Shown in pieces: positions 1 through 11,976 of a stretch of 64,000 bases of DNA (positions are counted from its first letter, which is position 1; the number at the start of each line of letters is the position of its first letter). The position numbers and the translations under genes were made by a program. The notes under the pieces are model-generated. The model ran no database searches. It had not been told where the DNA came from and saw only the letters and a list, made by a program, of their open reading frames with translations. Origin of the DNA: Larix kaempferi (lineage: Eukaryota > Streptophyta > Pinopsida > Pinales > Pinaceae); NCBI GenBank assembly GCA_027924585.1, contig BSBM01000232.1, forward strand, positions 24,587,501 to 24,651,500. Reading direction: 5' to 3'.

Positions 1-405
1 TGGATAAGAAGCAGTCATCCCATTACACTTTAAACAACAAGCCTTGGTTATTGTAGAAGTACTACACTTAGATGTTGTACATGCCACATAAGACAAAATA
101 TTTGAACTTGAAAAGGTTGAAGAATAGAGAATGATTTCTATTCATCATCAAGAAGTGTAGAAACAACAACAGAAATCCTGGCATGACAAGAATATTAGGA
201 AGAAGGATATATCGATGGGAGACGTTGTACTTTTGTACGATATCAAAATAAAAGGCAAGCCGAAAAAACTCGAAACTGCTTGGTTGGTACCATAAACTGT
301 AGAAGAACTGAAATATAATGGAACTGTGCAATTAAAAACACTTCATAGATGGGTTTTCATTAAAGTCATTAATGGATCTCGACTAAAGACATACCGACTA
401 TAAAG
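1..405 (+). pseudogene. G0 gypsy integrase C-terminal end (relic)
   Basis: Decayed 3' end of a Ty3/gypsy pol gene. In one plus frame, with interrupting stops, it reads as the integrase C-terminal region: a segment like KSWHDKNIRKKD, then MGDVVLLYD, and finally INGSRLKTYRL followed by a stop at about 403. The same order (LVLLYDSKF, then INGSRLK) occurs in the G1 integrase in this window, so the two elements are of the same lineage. The catalytic core lies outside the window. G0 continues on the far side of G1 and ends at the LTR at 16046. The domain is confident; it is not functional. Confidence 0.75.
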
Positions 406-1075
406 AGGTACTTTATCAGTTAGTGACCGTATCACCACTAGTCGACCATTGTGCCCCCAAGTTTGCATAGAATTATGAAAACTAACTAAATTGTTTAGAA
501 ATATTTATATAACTAACCTAATTTGAATTGCATATAAAAGGAGTACTAAGACTTTGATCTTGGTATGGAAGAAGTTATTCAACACACATGAAATTTGAGT
601 GGGCATAAGAGGTATAGCGAGAGAGCGAAAAGATCCAGTAGTCCAGGAGTGGCATACCCTCACCAAGTGCTGAACATAATAACAAAGAGGTGGAAAAGTG
701 GACAATGGATTCATCTGATAAGACACAAACGAATACAACTGCCCAATGATTGAAAAATTCTGAAACAACATGAGCACCAAGGCATAGACGAGACCACCAT
801 TGGGAACATTAACCATCAAGTGAACCAACTGGTTCGCGAACAAAAAAAAATTCACAAGTTTTCCCAAGCATGCGAGCTAGTTGTCTACCACAAAAATCAC
901 AGTTAATTCTCTCATCTACATGCATTAAAATGTCGTTGAGGACAATGCCTATAAATATGCTTGTACTTGAAGAGTGATGGGAAATATTCTATACTGAATT
1001 AGAGAACATGCACCCTGTACCAAAAATCACAGCTTTTTCGTTTGATCGATCAACTGTAGATTTCCAGCAACTAGC
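406..1075. other. G0 spacer, nothing coding recognised
   Basis: Between the integrase stop and the next ATG I see no credible gene on either strand. A 120-codon open stretch on the minus strand (505-867) has an arbitrary composition rich in Leu, Phe and Ser and no motif. The interval sits where this element family has its spacer between pol and the downstream ORF. Confidence 0.4.
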
Positions 1076-1344
1076 CATGGCACCGAAGAAAGCCACTACA
1101 ACACCCAAAATCAAAGAAACCAAAGCAAAAGCCAGGATTCAATAGAAGAAGCTTCCATGAATCCCTTGCAAGCCAAACTTCACAAAATCAAGAATGCTAA
1201 AACTGAAGAACACAATTGTGCCAAGTAGTATGCAAAACTCAAAGCACAGGGCATCAAGGATAACAAATGAATAGAAGAAGCTAATATACTTTCAACTACC
1301 AAAATTTGGAACTATTTAAACGCACCAATGTTAGAGGTAGTTAA
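1076..1344 (+). pseudogene. Start of G0 downstream ORF, cut by G1
   Basis: An ATG at 1076 opens a short Lys/Thr-rich start (MAPKKATTTPKIKETKAKA) that meets a stop after 22 codons. The later text is still Lys-rich. It lies downstream of the integrase, where G1 has its extra ORF, and is cut at the GTTAA target site by G1. The continuation is at 13399. This is probably the N-terminus of the non-pol ORF of the old element; the assignment is an inference from position and composition. Confidence 0.4.
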
Positions 1345-2672
1345 TGTTGGCTCGTATACTTTTCTTTAGCTTTTCAAGATAGAGCCAGGTTCTGCGTGGT
1401 TCAGGGAACCAACAAAACCCCTTTTCACCGGCCCTTTCGGCAACAGTCTACGAGTAGACTAAGGTCTCACCCGAGGTGAAGTTATGGGGAGGGTTGCAGA
1501 ATCAAGTTTCCATAACCGGGTGATGCGTGGTTTGGACTGGCTTGCGATGGAGAGATTCTCCTCTTGTGACTCTTCCAACTAGCGAGCGATGTGCTACAAG
1601 ACTCACTATGCAGGGATACCAAGTATGCAAAGTAGCTGCGCTACCTAGGACTGCGCGGATGGACACTTAGACACTTTCATCACTCGTCAGATCTGTGCAA
1701 CTATGCAAATTATACCTTTATCCATACACATTACTTAGATTATTTTGCATCTGATATCTTCTTAAATGAAGTATGCATACATTCACAAATATTGACCGCT
1801 TGTCTATCTGACTTAGAACAAGATTACTTAGGATCCAATCTTATCATTCACATTCCAGACATATAGACAATAGCGCGAACATGAAAGAGTAAATGTGCAT
1901 AAGCAAAATACAACATCAGATGCAACAATCACATTAACATAAACTTCATCACACAACATAGGATTTAATGTGGTTCACCCCAGGATGGGAGCTATGTCCA
2001 TAGGAACTATTGTTTGTTATAAATGGGAAGGGTTCGACAGTTTCGATTTGCGCACTCAGCTACAGACCCTCTTCTCTCTTCAATGGGCCTCTGCCCACAC
2101 AGCTGCAGAGCCTCTCTCAACAAATATCTACAAAAAGCATTAACCAAACTCAACAACCCTTTCCCTTACAAAATGCCCTCTTTTATAGATCGTGCCCGCA
2201 GGTCACGTCTTTACATTCATGGTGGGATAAAGCAAAACCCTAAGGTACCCAAAATGGTGCGGTTACCCCGCTAACCAACCAAGTCTGTTAGGCTATGATA
2301 GCGACTGTGCGTGGTCACGTCGCTTTCAGCCCCTCTGCTGAGCGCATGCCGACGGGTCGCTTTCATCCCATTGTTCCTTCTCTAACGGTTTCATTATCCG
2401 GTCTGCTTAGTGCTGCCTTTGCTCGTGTGACTGATCGCTTTCCTTCTTTGCCACTCCTTACCCACATGTCGGTAATCTCTGAGTATCTTCCCCAAAATAG
2501 ATCGTTGATCGATCTTACTGGAACCCATAGCACTTCGTGGCACTGACACTTCTCAACGCTGGATCTTCATCGCACTGTTACTCTTACTTTGCCAACGCTG
2601 CGCTGCGCTGTAACTTCGCAGCTCCCAAAAATGACTTTCCCAAAAATGACTTAACTTGGGCCGTGCCTAACA
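1345..2672 (-). repeat. G1 3' LTR
   Basis: 1328-bp LTR starting TGTTGGCTCGTATAC on the plus strand and ending TAACA. It aligns along its length with the 11977-13398 LTR. It lacks about 80 bp present in the other copy (around 12955-13010) and has many scattered C/T and G/A differences, which suggests an old insertion. Confidence 0.93.
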
Positions 2673-2684
2673 GGCCCCTAACAC

Positions 2685-4940
2685 TTACATTTGGCTCATC
2701 CCCAAGCCACTTTTAGTAGGTTCGTTGAGCTGTGCTTCTCCTTGCTGATCTATCTTCGCAGGGAACCCTTGATAAGTTGCGCATAGCTTCACAACTGTGT
2801 CTTTAGATTCCTGCTCAACTGCCTTGGCAGTTTCCAACACTTTCGGTGTTAGGTCTTCCTTAGCCTGTTCTTGTATTGTTATCTCTGACTCGCGGAGTTC
2901 TTGCAGATTCTCTTCAGTCTCTTGCGAGATGGCATGAGATTCTTCCTGTAGGGGCTGTGACTTTTCCGCGGTGTCAGCCTCCCTTTCTCTTAAAACTTGG
3001 AGTTCCCTCTTTAGATCCTTGACTTCTGCAAATCGTCGGAGTCTCTCTCTTGCTGGAAGGGTCTTCATCAACGCATTTAGAGAATCTAACTGTGCTTGTG
3101 TTTCTTGCAAGCGTTTTTGGACCTGTAGCATCTAAAGGTCCTCTTGTAGCGCAGTCCATACTCTGGTTGCTTCATCTAGCAAGTTCTGGCACTTAGCTAT
3201 TTCGCTGGATATATTTTCTGCGACAGCCTTCACTTCTGCTGCTCTAATCTCTGTTTGATCTGGTGGTGTCTTAGGGAGGTTTTGTGCTTCCATGTTGGAA
3301 AGCCTTTCTTTGTAGTCTGTCTCCATGTCAGCCATTTCAGCCTTAAGATCGCTTACTATAGAGACGATCTTAATGATGGTATCTGTGAGTTCTGGATGCT
3401 CATCACACTCTGGTACCTCTGCGCAGACTGAAGCAACGGTCTCCTCTATTCATCGGTGCTGCTCATGCGCACTTTCAAGTTCCTTAGCCTTTTACGCACT
3501 TTCTTCTTGCAACTGCTTATAGTTTTCTTCTAAATTCTGGTTTTGGCTCAGAGTGACCATATCTCTGTCGTGGATTTCCTCCACAGCCTACAAATGCAAA
3601 TTATGTAGACCTTCCAGTTTCAACATCGCGATATCAATATCCACACGTGCTAAGTTCTTCACGGCTTCAGTTGATTCATCACTTGGAAAAATTACGCTTA
3701 GTGGGTCCATGCGGACGAGGCGTGGTCGCTGTGCCATAGTTAGAGATAAGGTTTTTTTCTTTTGCTGCGATGTTTCACCTGATCTCCCTTCTGAATCAAA
3801 TTCTCGAAACCAAGTCGCATTGGACTTGCTCGATCTTCGCCACTATGCCTTGTAGGGTGGTGAGATTTTCTTGTAAACTAGCTTGAATCTCCTCGTTCTT
3901 ACTGTCTTTTAGGGATAGCGCGTCTTCTATATGTGCGCTGACCCTAGATGCGATGATATCATAATCATTATCGTGCAACTTTGCTTCCGACGGGTCCTTT
4001 ATGGCTTTCTGCTTCTTTTTCGTCCCTTTCTCCTGTACTGAGTTTTCTGGTCCTTTCCTTTTTCCTCCTGGTGTAATATGAGTTTTGCTGGACTCTTTTT
4101 CTTGCTCACCGTCGGCTTCTTCAATGATCTTTGTCGTGGATGGAGTAATTTCTTCTGATTCTATGTCGATGACCATCGGCCCTTCGACCTTCCATTCGTC
4201 TAACCACTCTTTCATGATCAGATCAATACCAGCTTCATCTAGGTGATAGTTTCTTGGGAAACACTTTGGATTCTTCTTTTGTACCTTTGGTGAGATATAA
4301 ATACAATGCATATCAACTTTAAAATTCAGAGTGCGGATATATTTTGTGGTTACTTGCTTTGAGATGCACGGCGTGCGAACGATAACATCTCACAACTATT
4401 CGTAGTATGTGAAAAGTACTTCGTTTGAGGCGCGCTGTCGGTCGGGTTTCAGATTTTCCCAGAGATTTGCATATCTGGGTCCTCGGCAATCATTGATGAG
4501 AGAGGTGAGACCGGCATACTGATTTGGGTCCTTCTAGCCTACAAAGGCGATTAGCACCATTAACCAATTGTAGTGAAATGCGGTGCCATTGACTTGAGTG
4601 TCATGGACCTCGTCCAGAAACTCGTTTAGAAAATACTGACACCAGGTAAACCTTACTCCCTATGCTGTCTTCGCAAGAGGTGGACTGCTCCGGCTGGTAA
4701 TTCTGTTGGTCTGGCCTTCCGTAATACTTTTCCTCCAAGCAACTGCACTACAAACCACGTGGCATCATCTTGTAGCTCATATGTGATGAAACCTCACTTC
4801 CCTTTTGTGATGTTGAATTCCTCCTTCATCTGTGCTGCGATCTCTTTGTCCCTGGTTTTTCCCCCAAAGAACTTATGAGGGTCGTCACCTCTCTTATTGA
4901 GTCCCATGATCCTATGGATCAAGTCTATGTTGAGATCTAC
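2685..4940 (-). pseudogene. G1 extra ORF between integrase and 3' LTR, coiled coil
   Basis: A long sense-strand reading region, broken only by a few stops. The N-part (about 4925-4790) has HRIMGLNKRGDDPHKFFGG. The middle (4311-3796) is acidic and Lys-rich (EEITPSTTKIIEE, GGKRKGPENS). The C-part (about 3600-2685) is strongly Glu/Gln/Leu/Lys-rich with heptad-like spacing (VQKRLQETQAQLDSLNALMK, LREREADTAEKSQPLQEES), typical of a long coiled coil. The blocks 3335-3132 and 3131-2685 share one frame, separated by a single TAG. I recognise no enzyme, signal peptide or membrane span, so an envelope role is not supported. It occupies the position where some plant gypsy elements carry an extra ORF. Confidence 0.6.
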
Positions 4941-5359
4941 ATTTCTGTCTCCAAAACACTGTATAACACTGTATAACGGTCACTTTATAACATTGTATAA
5001 CGGTCACTTTTAAGCTCTAACGGCTATATTTGTGTGTTGTGTCGAACTGCGTGACGGGTTGTCACCACTCCTGACGCGGTTAACTGCACGGTGTTAAATT
5101 TTTTTTTGGTACTGAGCTTTGTATCCTTCCTATTCCATTTGATCTGCACGGCTGCATTTTGAGCTTCGCAACTGCGCGCTTCTACTTTTCTTTTTTTGCG
5201 TAGCTTCACTTCTGCGCAGTAGCTGTGTCCTTTTCATTGGACTTCGCATATTGGAACAAAACTATGTACAGGGTCTGTTCAATTTCTAGTGCCCAAATTC
5301 AACTGTACTTGACACTTAGAATTCTTATGTCTTCTGATTACTGAGGATTTTGCGAAGTA

Positions 5360-6550
5360 GGACTATCCTTGTAGGGTTTTAGTCTACTTCCATTTATCAG
5401 ACCTGGTAAGTTTTCTCCAGCTAATGTGGCTAACTAAACTGTGCCACTGTTAGTAACATGCATAGCAATATATGGCCCTAGCCAATGCATTTTAATTTTT
5501 CCAGGGAATTTCATGAATTTACTATCATACAGGAGGACAAGGTCTCCTACCTGAAAAATACTTGTTCTTGATGTGGCGATCATGCCATGCTTTTTCTCTA
5601 TCTTTCTGCACTTGCTGGTGAAATACTGCAATGAAGCGATCTTCCTCTAGTCCAACCAAGTGTAGAAGCCTTTCCTCTATTGTTTCTTCATCTTCCATGC
5701 CTGTGAATGCTACAATTCTCAAACTTGGGACTATGTACTCCATTGGCATCACAACTTCCTGTCCATATGTTAACCTGAAAGGTGTATGGCCTGTCAACTT
5801 CTTGCAAGTTGTCCTGTATGCCCATAACACAGCTGGTATGCGCAGATCCCAATCGTCTCTGTTTGTGTTACATAATTTGGTCAGCGCATTTTCCAGCACT
5901 TTGTTAAATGCTTCGACAGTTCCATTAACTTGAGGATGGTATGGTGTACTCTTCTGATGATATATCTGACATTCTTCAGTCAATGTTTCAATGGCTCCGT
6001 TCAAGAAGTGAGTACCTTGATCACTCATTAGAATTTTTGGTCATCCAAATCTGGTAAGGATATTCTCAAAGATGAACTGCGCGGCAGTAACTGCGCTACA
6101 GTCCTTTACTGCTTTAGCTTCTGCCCATCTGGTGAGATAATCTGTAGCGGTGATAATATATCTCGCACCAGTTCTCTTCCCTGGTGGGTTAATAGGTCCC
6201 ACAAAATCAATAGCTCACTTATCAAAGGCTTGTAGAGTCAGTTGCGGTCTTAATGGAATTTCATCTCTGTGTGATGGCTTCCCAGTTCTCTAACAAACAT
6301 CGTTACTTTGGAAATGTTCCTTTGAATCTTTATGGAGTGTAGGCCACCATAGCCCTGCTCTTAATATTTTCTGTGTAGTAGTTATTCCTGCGTAGTGACA
6401 TCCAGACACCCCCGAGTGCGCATCAACTAGTATGAATGATTTTTCATGTTCTAGCACACATCTGCGCAATAATTCATCCAGTCCTAACTTGTATAGTTGT
6501 ACTGCGATGATGGTGAAGTCTGTTGCCTTTACTACTAACTGCTTCTTTTG
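5360..6550 (-). pseudogene. G1 integrase (broken)
   Basis: After the RNase H stop the minus strand reads, with stops, through a linker and zinc region (HSGVSGCHYAG at about 6400, then DVC), the first catalytic Asp in [12 protein letters not shown], the second in [12 protein letters not shown] and the Glu in [15 protein letters not shown]. The C-terminal end has [15 protein letters not shown] and INGSRLKPY, matching the relic at 1-405. There is no chromodomain. A frameshift lies near 5560-5600. It would insert the cDNA into the genome. Confidence 0.88.
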
Positions 6551-7990
6551 CTACGTAGTAAATTCTCTAGGTGCCAATCCTGTAGTCAATAATTCTACAA
6601 TGTCTTTGTAATAATCATCTGCGATCTGGATGGCGAATAACTGCGCATTAGGTATATTGTCTTCCAGGTTTGTAGGTTCCTTGCCTGACTCAATTCTTGA
6701 AAGATGGTCAGGTCCTAGGTTCACTCTTCTTGGCTTAACAATGATCTCAAAGTCATACTCCTGAAAGAGTAGCAACCATCTGCATATTCTTCCCCCTAAC
6801 ACTGGCTTATTGACCAGGTACTTTAAGGCTGAATGGTCAGTAAACATGCAAAAGTGCGCACCCAGTAAATAGTGCCTGAATTTCTGTAGTGCATACACCA
6901 TAGCTAGATCTTCTCCTTCTGTGGTTGTGCAATTTTTTTTTTGCTGAAGATAACTTCCTGCTTGAAAATGCAATGGGATAGTTAATGCCTCCCTCACCTG
7001 GATGAGAAAGCACCACGCCCAACGCTATAGATGAAGCATCGACATGTACATGAAATCGTTTATTCCAATATGGAAAAACAAGAATCGACGCAGTTACCAT
7101 TTTCTCTTTTAGTGTATCCAATCCTTTATGGCAGTCTTCGGTCCATATGAACTTCGCTTCTTTCTTCATAATTTTTCTCCATTGGTGTGGTTATCTGCGC
7201 ATAACCTTTGATGAATTTTCTGTAGTATCCTGTATGTCCCAAAGTAGTGCGAAGTTGCTTTACTGAATTTGGTGCTGGCAGGTTCACAATAACTATGATC
7301 TTCGCAGGATCAACCATCAGACCCTGTTTACAGACAATGTGTCCCAACATAATTCCATAGGGCACACAAAAGATGCTTTTCCTTAGGTTCAGGGAGATCT
7401 GATGTTGTCTACACTTTGACAACATCATTCTGAGGTTTTCATAATGGTTATTTAGTAAACCAAATATAGTCCAATCATCAAAGTATACTTCTAGGAACTT
7501 ATGAATAAAATCATTGAATGCAGCAACACCAACTCTTGAAAATATAGCAGGTGCATTCTTCAAACCAAATGGCATAACTGTGTATTGGAATGATCCCCAT
7601 TCAGTAGCAAATGTAGTTTTATGTCTATCTGCTTCGTCAATCCTGATCTGATGGTATCCTGAGAATCCATCAGCGAAAGAATAGGCCTCATTTCCTCCAA
7701 CATTGTTTAGTACTTCATCTGTGAATGGAGTAGGAAATGGGTCATGTAGTGATGCATCATTTAAATTTATGAGATCTACGCATATCCTGATTTCTCCTTT
7801 TGTTTTCTTATCCTGGATATCCATAGGGCTTGTCCATTCTGATTCTTCGACAAGCTCAATGATTCCTACTTCAAGCATCTTGTCGAGCTCTGCCTTCACT
7901 CTTTCCTTGTATCTAGGATTTAGTCAATAAGGCATCTGCTTAATGGGCTTCGCACCTGGCTTGAGAGGTATCTTCATGACTCCCAAGTCA
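6551..7990 (-). pseudogene. G1 reverse transcriptase and RNase H (frameshifted)
   Basis: RT (7899-7126) shows KAELDKMLEVGIIE, ICVDLINLND, DGFSGYHQIRI, VMPFGLKNAPAIFS and the catalytic VYFDDWT. A frameshift lies near 7170, at the start of RNase H. RNase H starts with FHVHVDASSIALGVVLSHPG and continues, after another frameshift at the A/T run near 6935, with YALQKFRHYLLGAHF, FTDHSALKYLV and DHLSRIE. Together they copy the element RNA into DNA. YFDD and the visible RNase H Asp residues are intact, but the frame is not. Confidence 0.9.
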
Positions 7991-8130
7991 GCCAAATGCC
8001 TTTCATTTCAGAAAAATTTGTTGGAAATAAATCCTGATACTCACGCAAAAGGTCTGCGATCTGCACGACCGTTTCTTCATCCCAGTAATCCCCAATAGAT
8101 GCAAACTTTGGTTCTTCACTTGTGCCAATG

Positions 8131-9354
8131 TTAACTTTCTTGTTTTGATAAGGCTGCTAAGTCTGGAATTTCCAATGGCAATCCTTCAACTTTGCGTTCT
8201 CCTTCTATCTTAGGTATATTGATATTGTGCGGATCATCATCCTCTTCACTTTCTTCTTCATCATCGCCTACTGCGAGGTTATAGAATTCCAAATGTTTTT
8301 CCCATTGTTGATATGCTGGTTGTAGTGTGTCATAAAATATCTTGTTTTTGATAATCTGCAAGGCTTCATTAATATTTGGACAATCATCCTCAAAGCTTAA
8401 AGTTCTTTGGAAGTTCGCAGTCATGATAGACCAATCTGTTGTTCCTCTGCGCAGTTCTGTATCTATGTACCAGTTCTTTGGAATTTGCTCCTCTAATGTG
8501 TGTACAAATAGATAGACCCACTCTGCTTGAGGTCTATGTTCCCATTTATTTGAACAAATCTCTATGTGATCTCTTGTATTCGTTTGTCCATTATACTTTA
8601 CTATTGTCAGCGCAACTTTCTCTGTGAATATGAGTTCCATCATGTGCTTGCGCTGTTCCCATGTTTTTAGATTGTCCTTATGAGCGGTCCACCATCTAGC
8701 AGGTGTAGCGCGGAGTGCTGAATCTAATGCTGGAAACTTATATTCATCTGAAATTACAGTATATTCTTGGAAAAATACATGAATGCTAGTCAAGCCATCA
8801 TAAGTAGGAATTGGACTTACCTCTGCTCCAACCCAGCGTAATGATTTCACGATCTGCGCACATCGCCTCGCAGACACTTCGTGCATTCTGCTTTGCCAAT
8901 TCGCCAGTCCCGCGTCAGAGTTTGATATGTAAGAGTTGTCACAGCTCCAACTAAGCATTCCATTAGCCATAGGATTGAGGTAGTCGTCCTGATTCGCAGT
9001 CATCTTGTAGATGTGATCAAGGTCTTGTGCTCTGCATTCTTCTTGTATTGGTTCACTATATCTTTCTCCTTGTGACGGGTCCAAGGGTGCGATGACCCTA
9101 ATATCCTGTCCTTCGAAGATCATCTTTTTGGTTTTCATATTGAAGATCGCGAGGTTATCCATCGCCCAGTCTATCCCCAGTAATGCTGGATATGGGTTAC
9201 TATCGTCGATGATCTCAATAACCTCGAAGTCTGCTGAACTTCTTACTCCATCAATGTCCACAAGTACATTCGAGAGTCTTCCAAAGGGGATAAATTTTTG
9301 CTGATTAGCTAGTCTTAATTGGATAGGTGACCATGGTAACCTTGGTTTCCCCAT
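8131..9354 (-). CDS. G1 protease C-half plus second capsid-like domain
   Basis: An uninterrupted 407-codon block between the protease active site and RT. Residues 1-105 complete the protease (GRLSNVLVDIDG, PYPALLGIDWAMDN, APLDPSQGERY). From about residue 165 the text changes to a Gag-capsid-like pattern: IPTYDGLTSIHVFFQEY, LDSALRATPARWWTAHKDN, then VYLFVHTLEEQIPKNWY and TANFQRTLSFEDD. An acidic stretch (DDEEESEEDDD) follows and leads toward the RT linker. This is a capsid-type sequence within pol, separate from the gag at 11438-10833. It is the longest intact block of the element. The protease assignment is solid; the second-capsid reading is my inference from the pattern. Confidence 0.7.
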   Translation of the reverse strand: MGKPRLPWSPIQLRLANQQKFIPFGRLSNVLVDIDGVRSSADFEVIEIIDDSNPYPALLGIDWAMDNLAIFNMKTKKMIFEGQDIRVIAPLDPSQGERYSEPIQEECRAQDLDHIYKMTANQDDYLNPMANGMLSWSCDNSYISNSDAGLANWQSRMHEVSARRCAQIVKSLRWVGAEVSPIPTYDGLTSIHVFFQEYTVISDEYKFPALDSALRATPARWWTAHKDNLKTWEQRKHMMELIFTEKVALTIVKYNGQTNTRDHIEICSNKWEHRPQAEWVYLFVHTLEEQIPKNWYIDTELRRGTTDWSIMTANFQRTLSFEDDCPNINEALQIIKNKIFYDTLQPAYQQWEKHLEFYNLAVGDDEEESEEDDDPHNINIPKIEGERKVEGLPLEIPDLAALSKQES

Positions 9355-9366
9355 CTGTTCCCATGT

Positions 9367-9588
9367 CTATTTGGTCAAGACATTCACTTCTGATCCCAAG
9401 TCAAAGATGATCTGGTCCATTTCATAGTCCCCAATCTGCGCACTGAGCCTCATTTCTCGGCTTGTTCTCTTATGGATCTTTATATGGTGAACTGCGCTAT
9501 GAACAATATTCGTGCAACTGCGTTGTTCATAGCGGTTTATTAAGTTTTTCAATTCTACTAAGGCATCTTTGCTTTTCAGTAACTTCAC
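9367..9588 (-). pseudogene. G1 aspartic protease, N-terminal part
   Basis: Ends with IIFDLGSEVNVLTK, which fits the catalytic loop of a gypsy protease (D-x-G-S, then hydrophobic, N, hydrophobic). The family normally has DTG or DSG; here the middle residue is Leu. A stop separates it from the next open block starting TWEQMGKPRLPW, which carries the protease C-terminal half (ALLGIDWAMDN). It would process the Gag-Pol polyprotein. Confidence 0.65.
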
Positions 9589-9989
9589 ACAGCTTCGTAG
9601 GAACTACGCAACAAAAGTCCTTGTTTCTGCGGTGGTACATGTTTTATCATATGCTACTGGCATATCCTTCGTATACGGGTTTCACTTCGTAGTTTAATTC
9701 TTGGTGTCAGAGGCTCTGATTCTTTTAAGGTCTCTCATGCTTCTGCAAAGACTTATTTGTTTCTATCCAGATTGAAAGCAGGTGCTTTCCCAGTTGCTTT
9801 TCTTATACAAACCCCTTCAGTAGGTGTATGCTTAGCTTGGTGGTATTCAGAAGTTGATGCTTCTTCTCTTTGATCTTGACTTGTGGTAGCTCCACTTCAT
9901 GTCACAATGTTAATGTTTGGATCTCTAGTTCTTTTCTCTGCTGTGATCATCTAAACGTTTGGATTTGGTGCTTCTGTTCTCCTCTCTTG

Positions 9990-11961
9990 CATTTTTGCTT
10001 GTAAAACAGGACATTCCTCAATGACATGATCAAAATACTTATAGTATCTACAGGTAGTACAAGCATTGGTGCAGTATTTGGAAAGATGTCCCGGCTGAGC
10101 GCAGTTGTAACATATTATCTGACCTCTTCCTCTTCCTTGTCCTGGACCACTGTTTCTTCCTCTTCCTCGGAATCCACCACATCCTCTATATGAGCCCTGA
10201 TCATACTACGCATTATCATTGTTATGCAGTGTTTCTTCTTGAACTCGGTAAACATCATGCTTTCTTTCCATCATTATCTCATATGCTCTACAGTTGGAAT
10301 CATCATGGCCAATTGATTTACAGAATGTGCAATATAAGTTCTTGGGTGTTCACACATACTTCTAAATCAAATAATAATCTTCTGGGCAATGTCCTCTACA
10401 CCAGAAAATTTCACACCATGGCCCTTGTTGCTGATTCAGTGGATCCGGCGCTCCACTGTCGAGGTAATATTTAAACAGAGGACAACATTCCTTCGGGTGT
10501 CCTTCTCCCTTGCATCTTGTACACCAGACTTCTTCTTTGGTTTCTTTTCCCTTCTTAATGACTTGTAATTGTAATGTTAGATTTGCTAGCTGGTTCTGTA
10601 TATGAACCATTCCTATGCTAGTCTCTCATATTGGCGAAGCCTCTAGTTTCATCACGATCTCCAGGGCCTCTGTCTGCGAAGCAACCTTCTATTGCATCAA
10701 TGGTAGTCTAATGTGTGGCAACAACGCAGCTATGAACCACTCTTGGTGCTGTTGCGGTGCGATGCCAAAACTGACCTGATGTAACAATGTTTTGAACTTC
10801 TGGTCAAATTCCCATACTGACTCAGTCGTTTTCTATTTAATCTCTTTTAGTTCTGTGATGCAATGTGATTCTGATTTAGATTTCTTGAATTCCCTTAGGA
10901 GGGTATCCTTAATATCCGGTAGGGTTCTATTCTGTCCAACATAATATTTCATAAACCAATTCAAGGCTCTATCCCTGAATGTAGTGACGAGCTGTGCTTG
11001 CTTAACAACATCATCCTGGACTTGCTTAACGTTCCACACAGATTCACATGGAAACCTATGTTGCTCAGGGTATTCTAGACCCGTTCCTTTGAATATCGGC
11101 AATTTAATATCGTCTATCATTCTCCTTCTAGGAGGCACAGTGTTCTGTGATGTATTAGGGATACTACTGCGTGGAATGTTCTGAGTACTTACTTCTGCAG
11201 TTTTACTACTACTGATATTCTGTGGATTCGCAGTATTGTCAACTGGGGGATTTTGCGGAGTGATGGGCTGATAGGTATGAACTCTAGGATTTGTTCCACT
11301 ATCAATCTTAGCTTGGAACTCAGTGTCTATGCGAAGTTCATGTTCACTAGGATTCTTCTCGTTGTTATACTTATATCTTTTTCCACTTCTTAAATTGTAT
11401 GTATCTTCTTCAGTGTCGTTGTATGTGTTATTGACCATTACAGACTCAAAACTTCTAGGGATCTTATTGCATTCTTAAAACACCTTTCTCTGCTAACTAC
11501 ATTTTAATGTATAGGCTTAGATTGTTCAGGTACTCACCTCTGAATCCTTTGAAGAAATATGCCTCTGCTGCACTGTAACACTTCAAAGCGTCCACATCAA
11601 ATTCTGTCATGTAGAATTCTAATATGCTATCCAACCAGAAGTCTACTGCTCTTGAAATCGGACTTTCCATAGCTTTAAGTCTCTGGATCAGTTCTGGAGT
11701 CCACGCCATGGGTTCTCCTCCCTGATAGTAGGTTTTCTGTTCTGCTAGTCTCAACAACCACTCGTATAGATCATTGTTGAATGCTACAAAGAAAATTTTG
11801 TAAATACCAGAGTATAGATATATCTGCAACCATTCTTTGTTAGAGAAGCGCGGATGCTTGTTCTCTTTTCTTGCAAACTCCTTCTCTGTATTGTCCACCC
11901 AATTCTGTATATCTGTCCTCTTGGGATGCCAATATTCTGAACACATCACCAGTTCAAGCAC
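9990..11961 (-). pseudogene. G1 gag with an array of zinc knuckles (broken)
   Basis: The first reading frame begins 16 nt inside the 5' LTR edge (11961-11497, about 154 residues). A second block (11438-10833) contains a capsid-like segment with FRDRALNWFMKYYVG. Downstream, in shifting frames, come nucleocapsid motifs: CTRCKGEGHPKEC at about 10520, CTFCKSIGHDDSNC at about 10330 and CYNCAQPGHLSKYC at about 10100, each CX2CX4HX4C. There is also a degenerate CX2CX7HX4C at about 10040. Gag would package the element RNA. Stops and frameshifts divide it into at least four pieces. Confidence 0.75.
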
Positions 11962-11976
11962 GACAAAGGAACCATT

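Noticed and set aside
505-867. 120-codon minus-strand frame
   Set aside because: No motif, low-complexity hydrophobic text, antisense to a retroelement spacer.
2685-4940. Envelope gene of an errantivirus-like element
   Set aside because: No signal peptide, membrane span or furin-like site is visible; the C-part is a soluble coiled coil.
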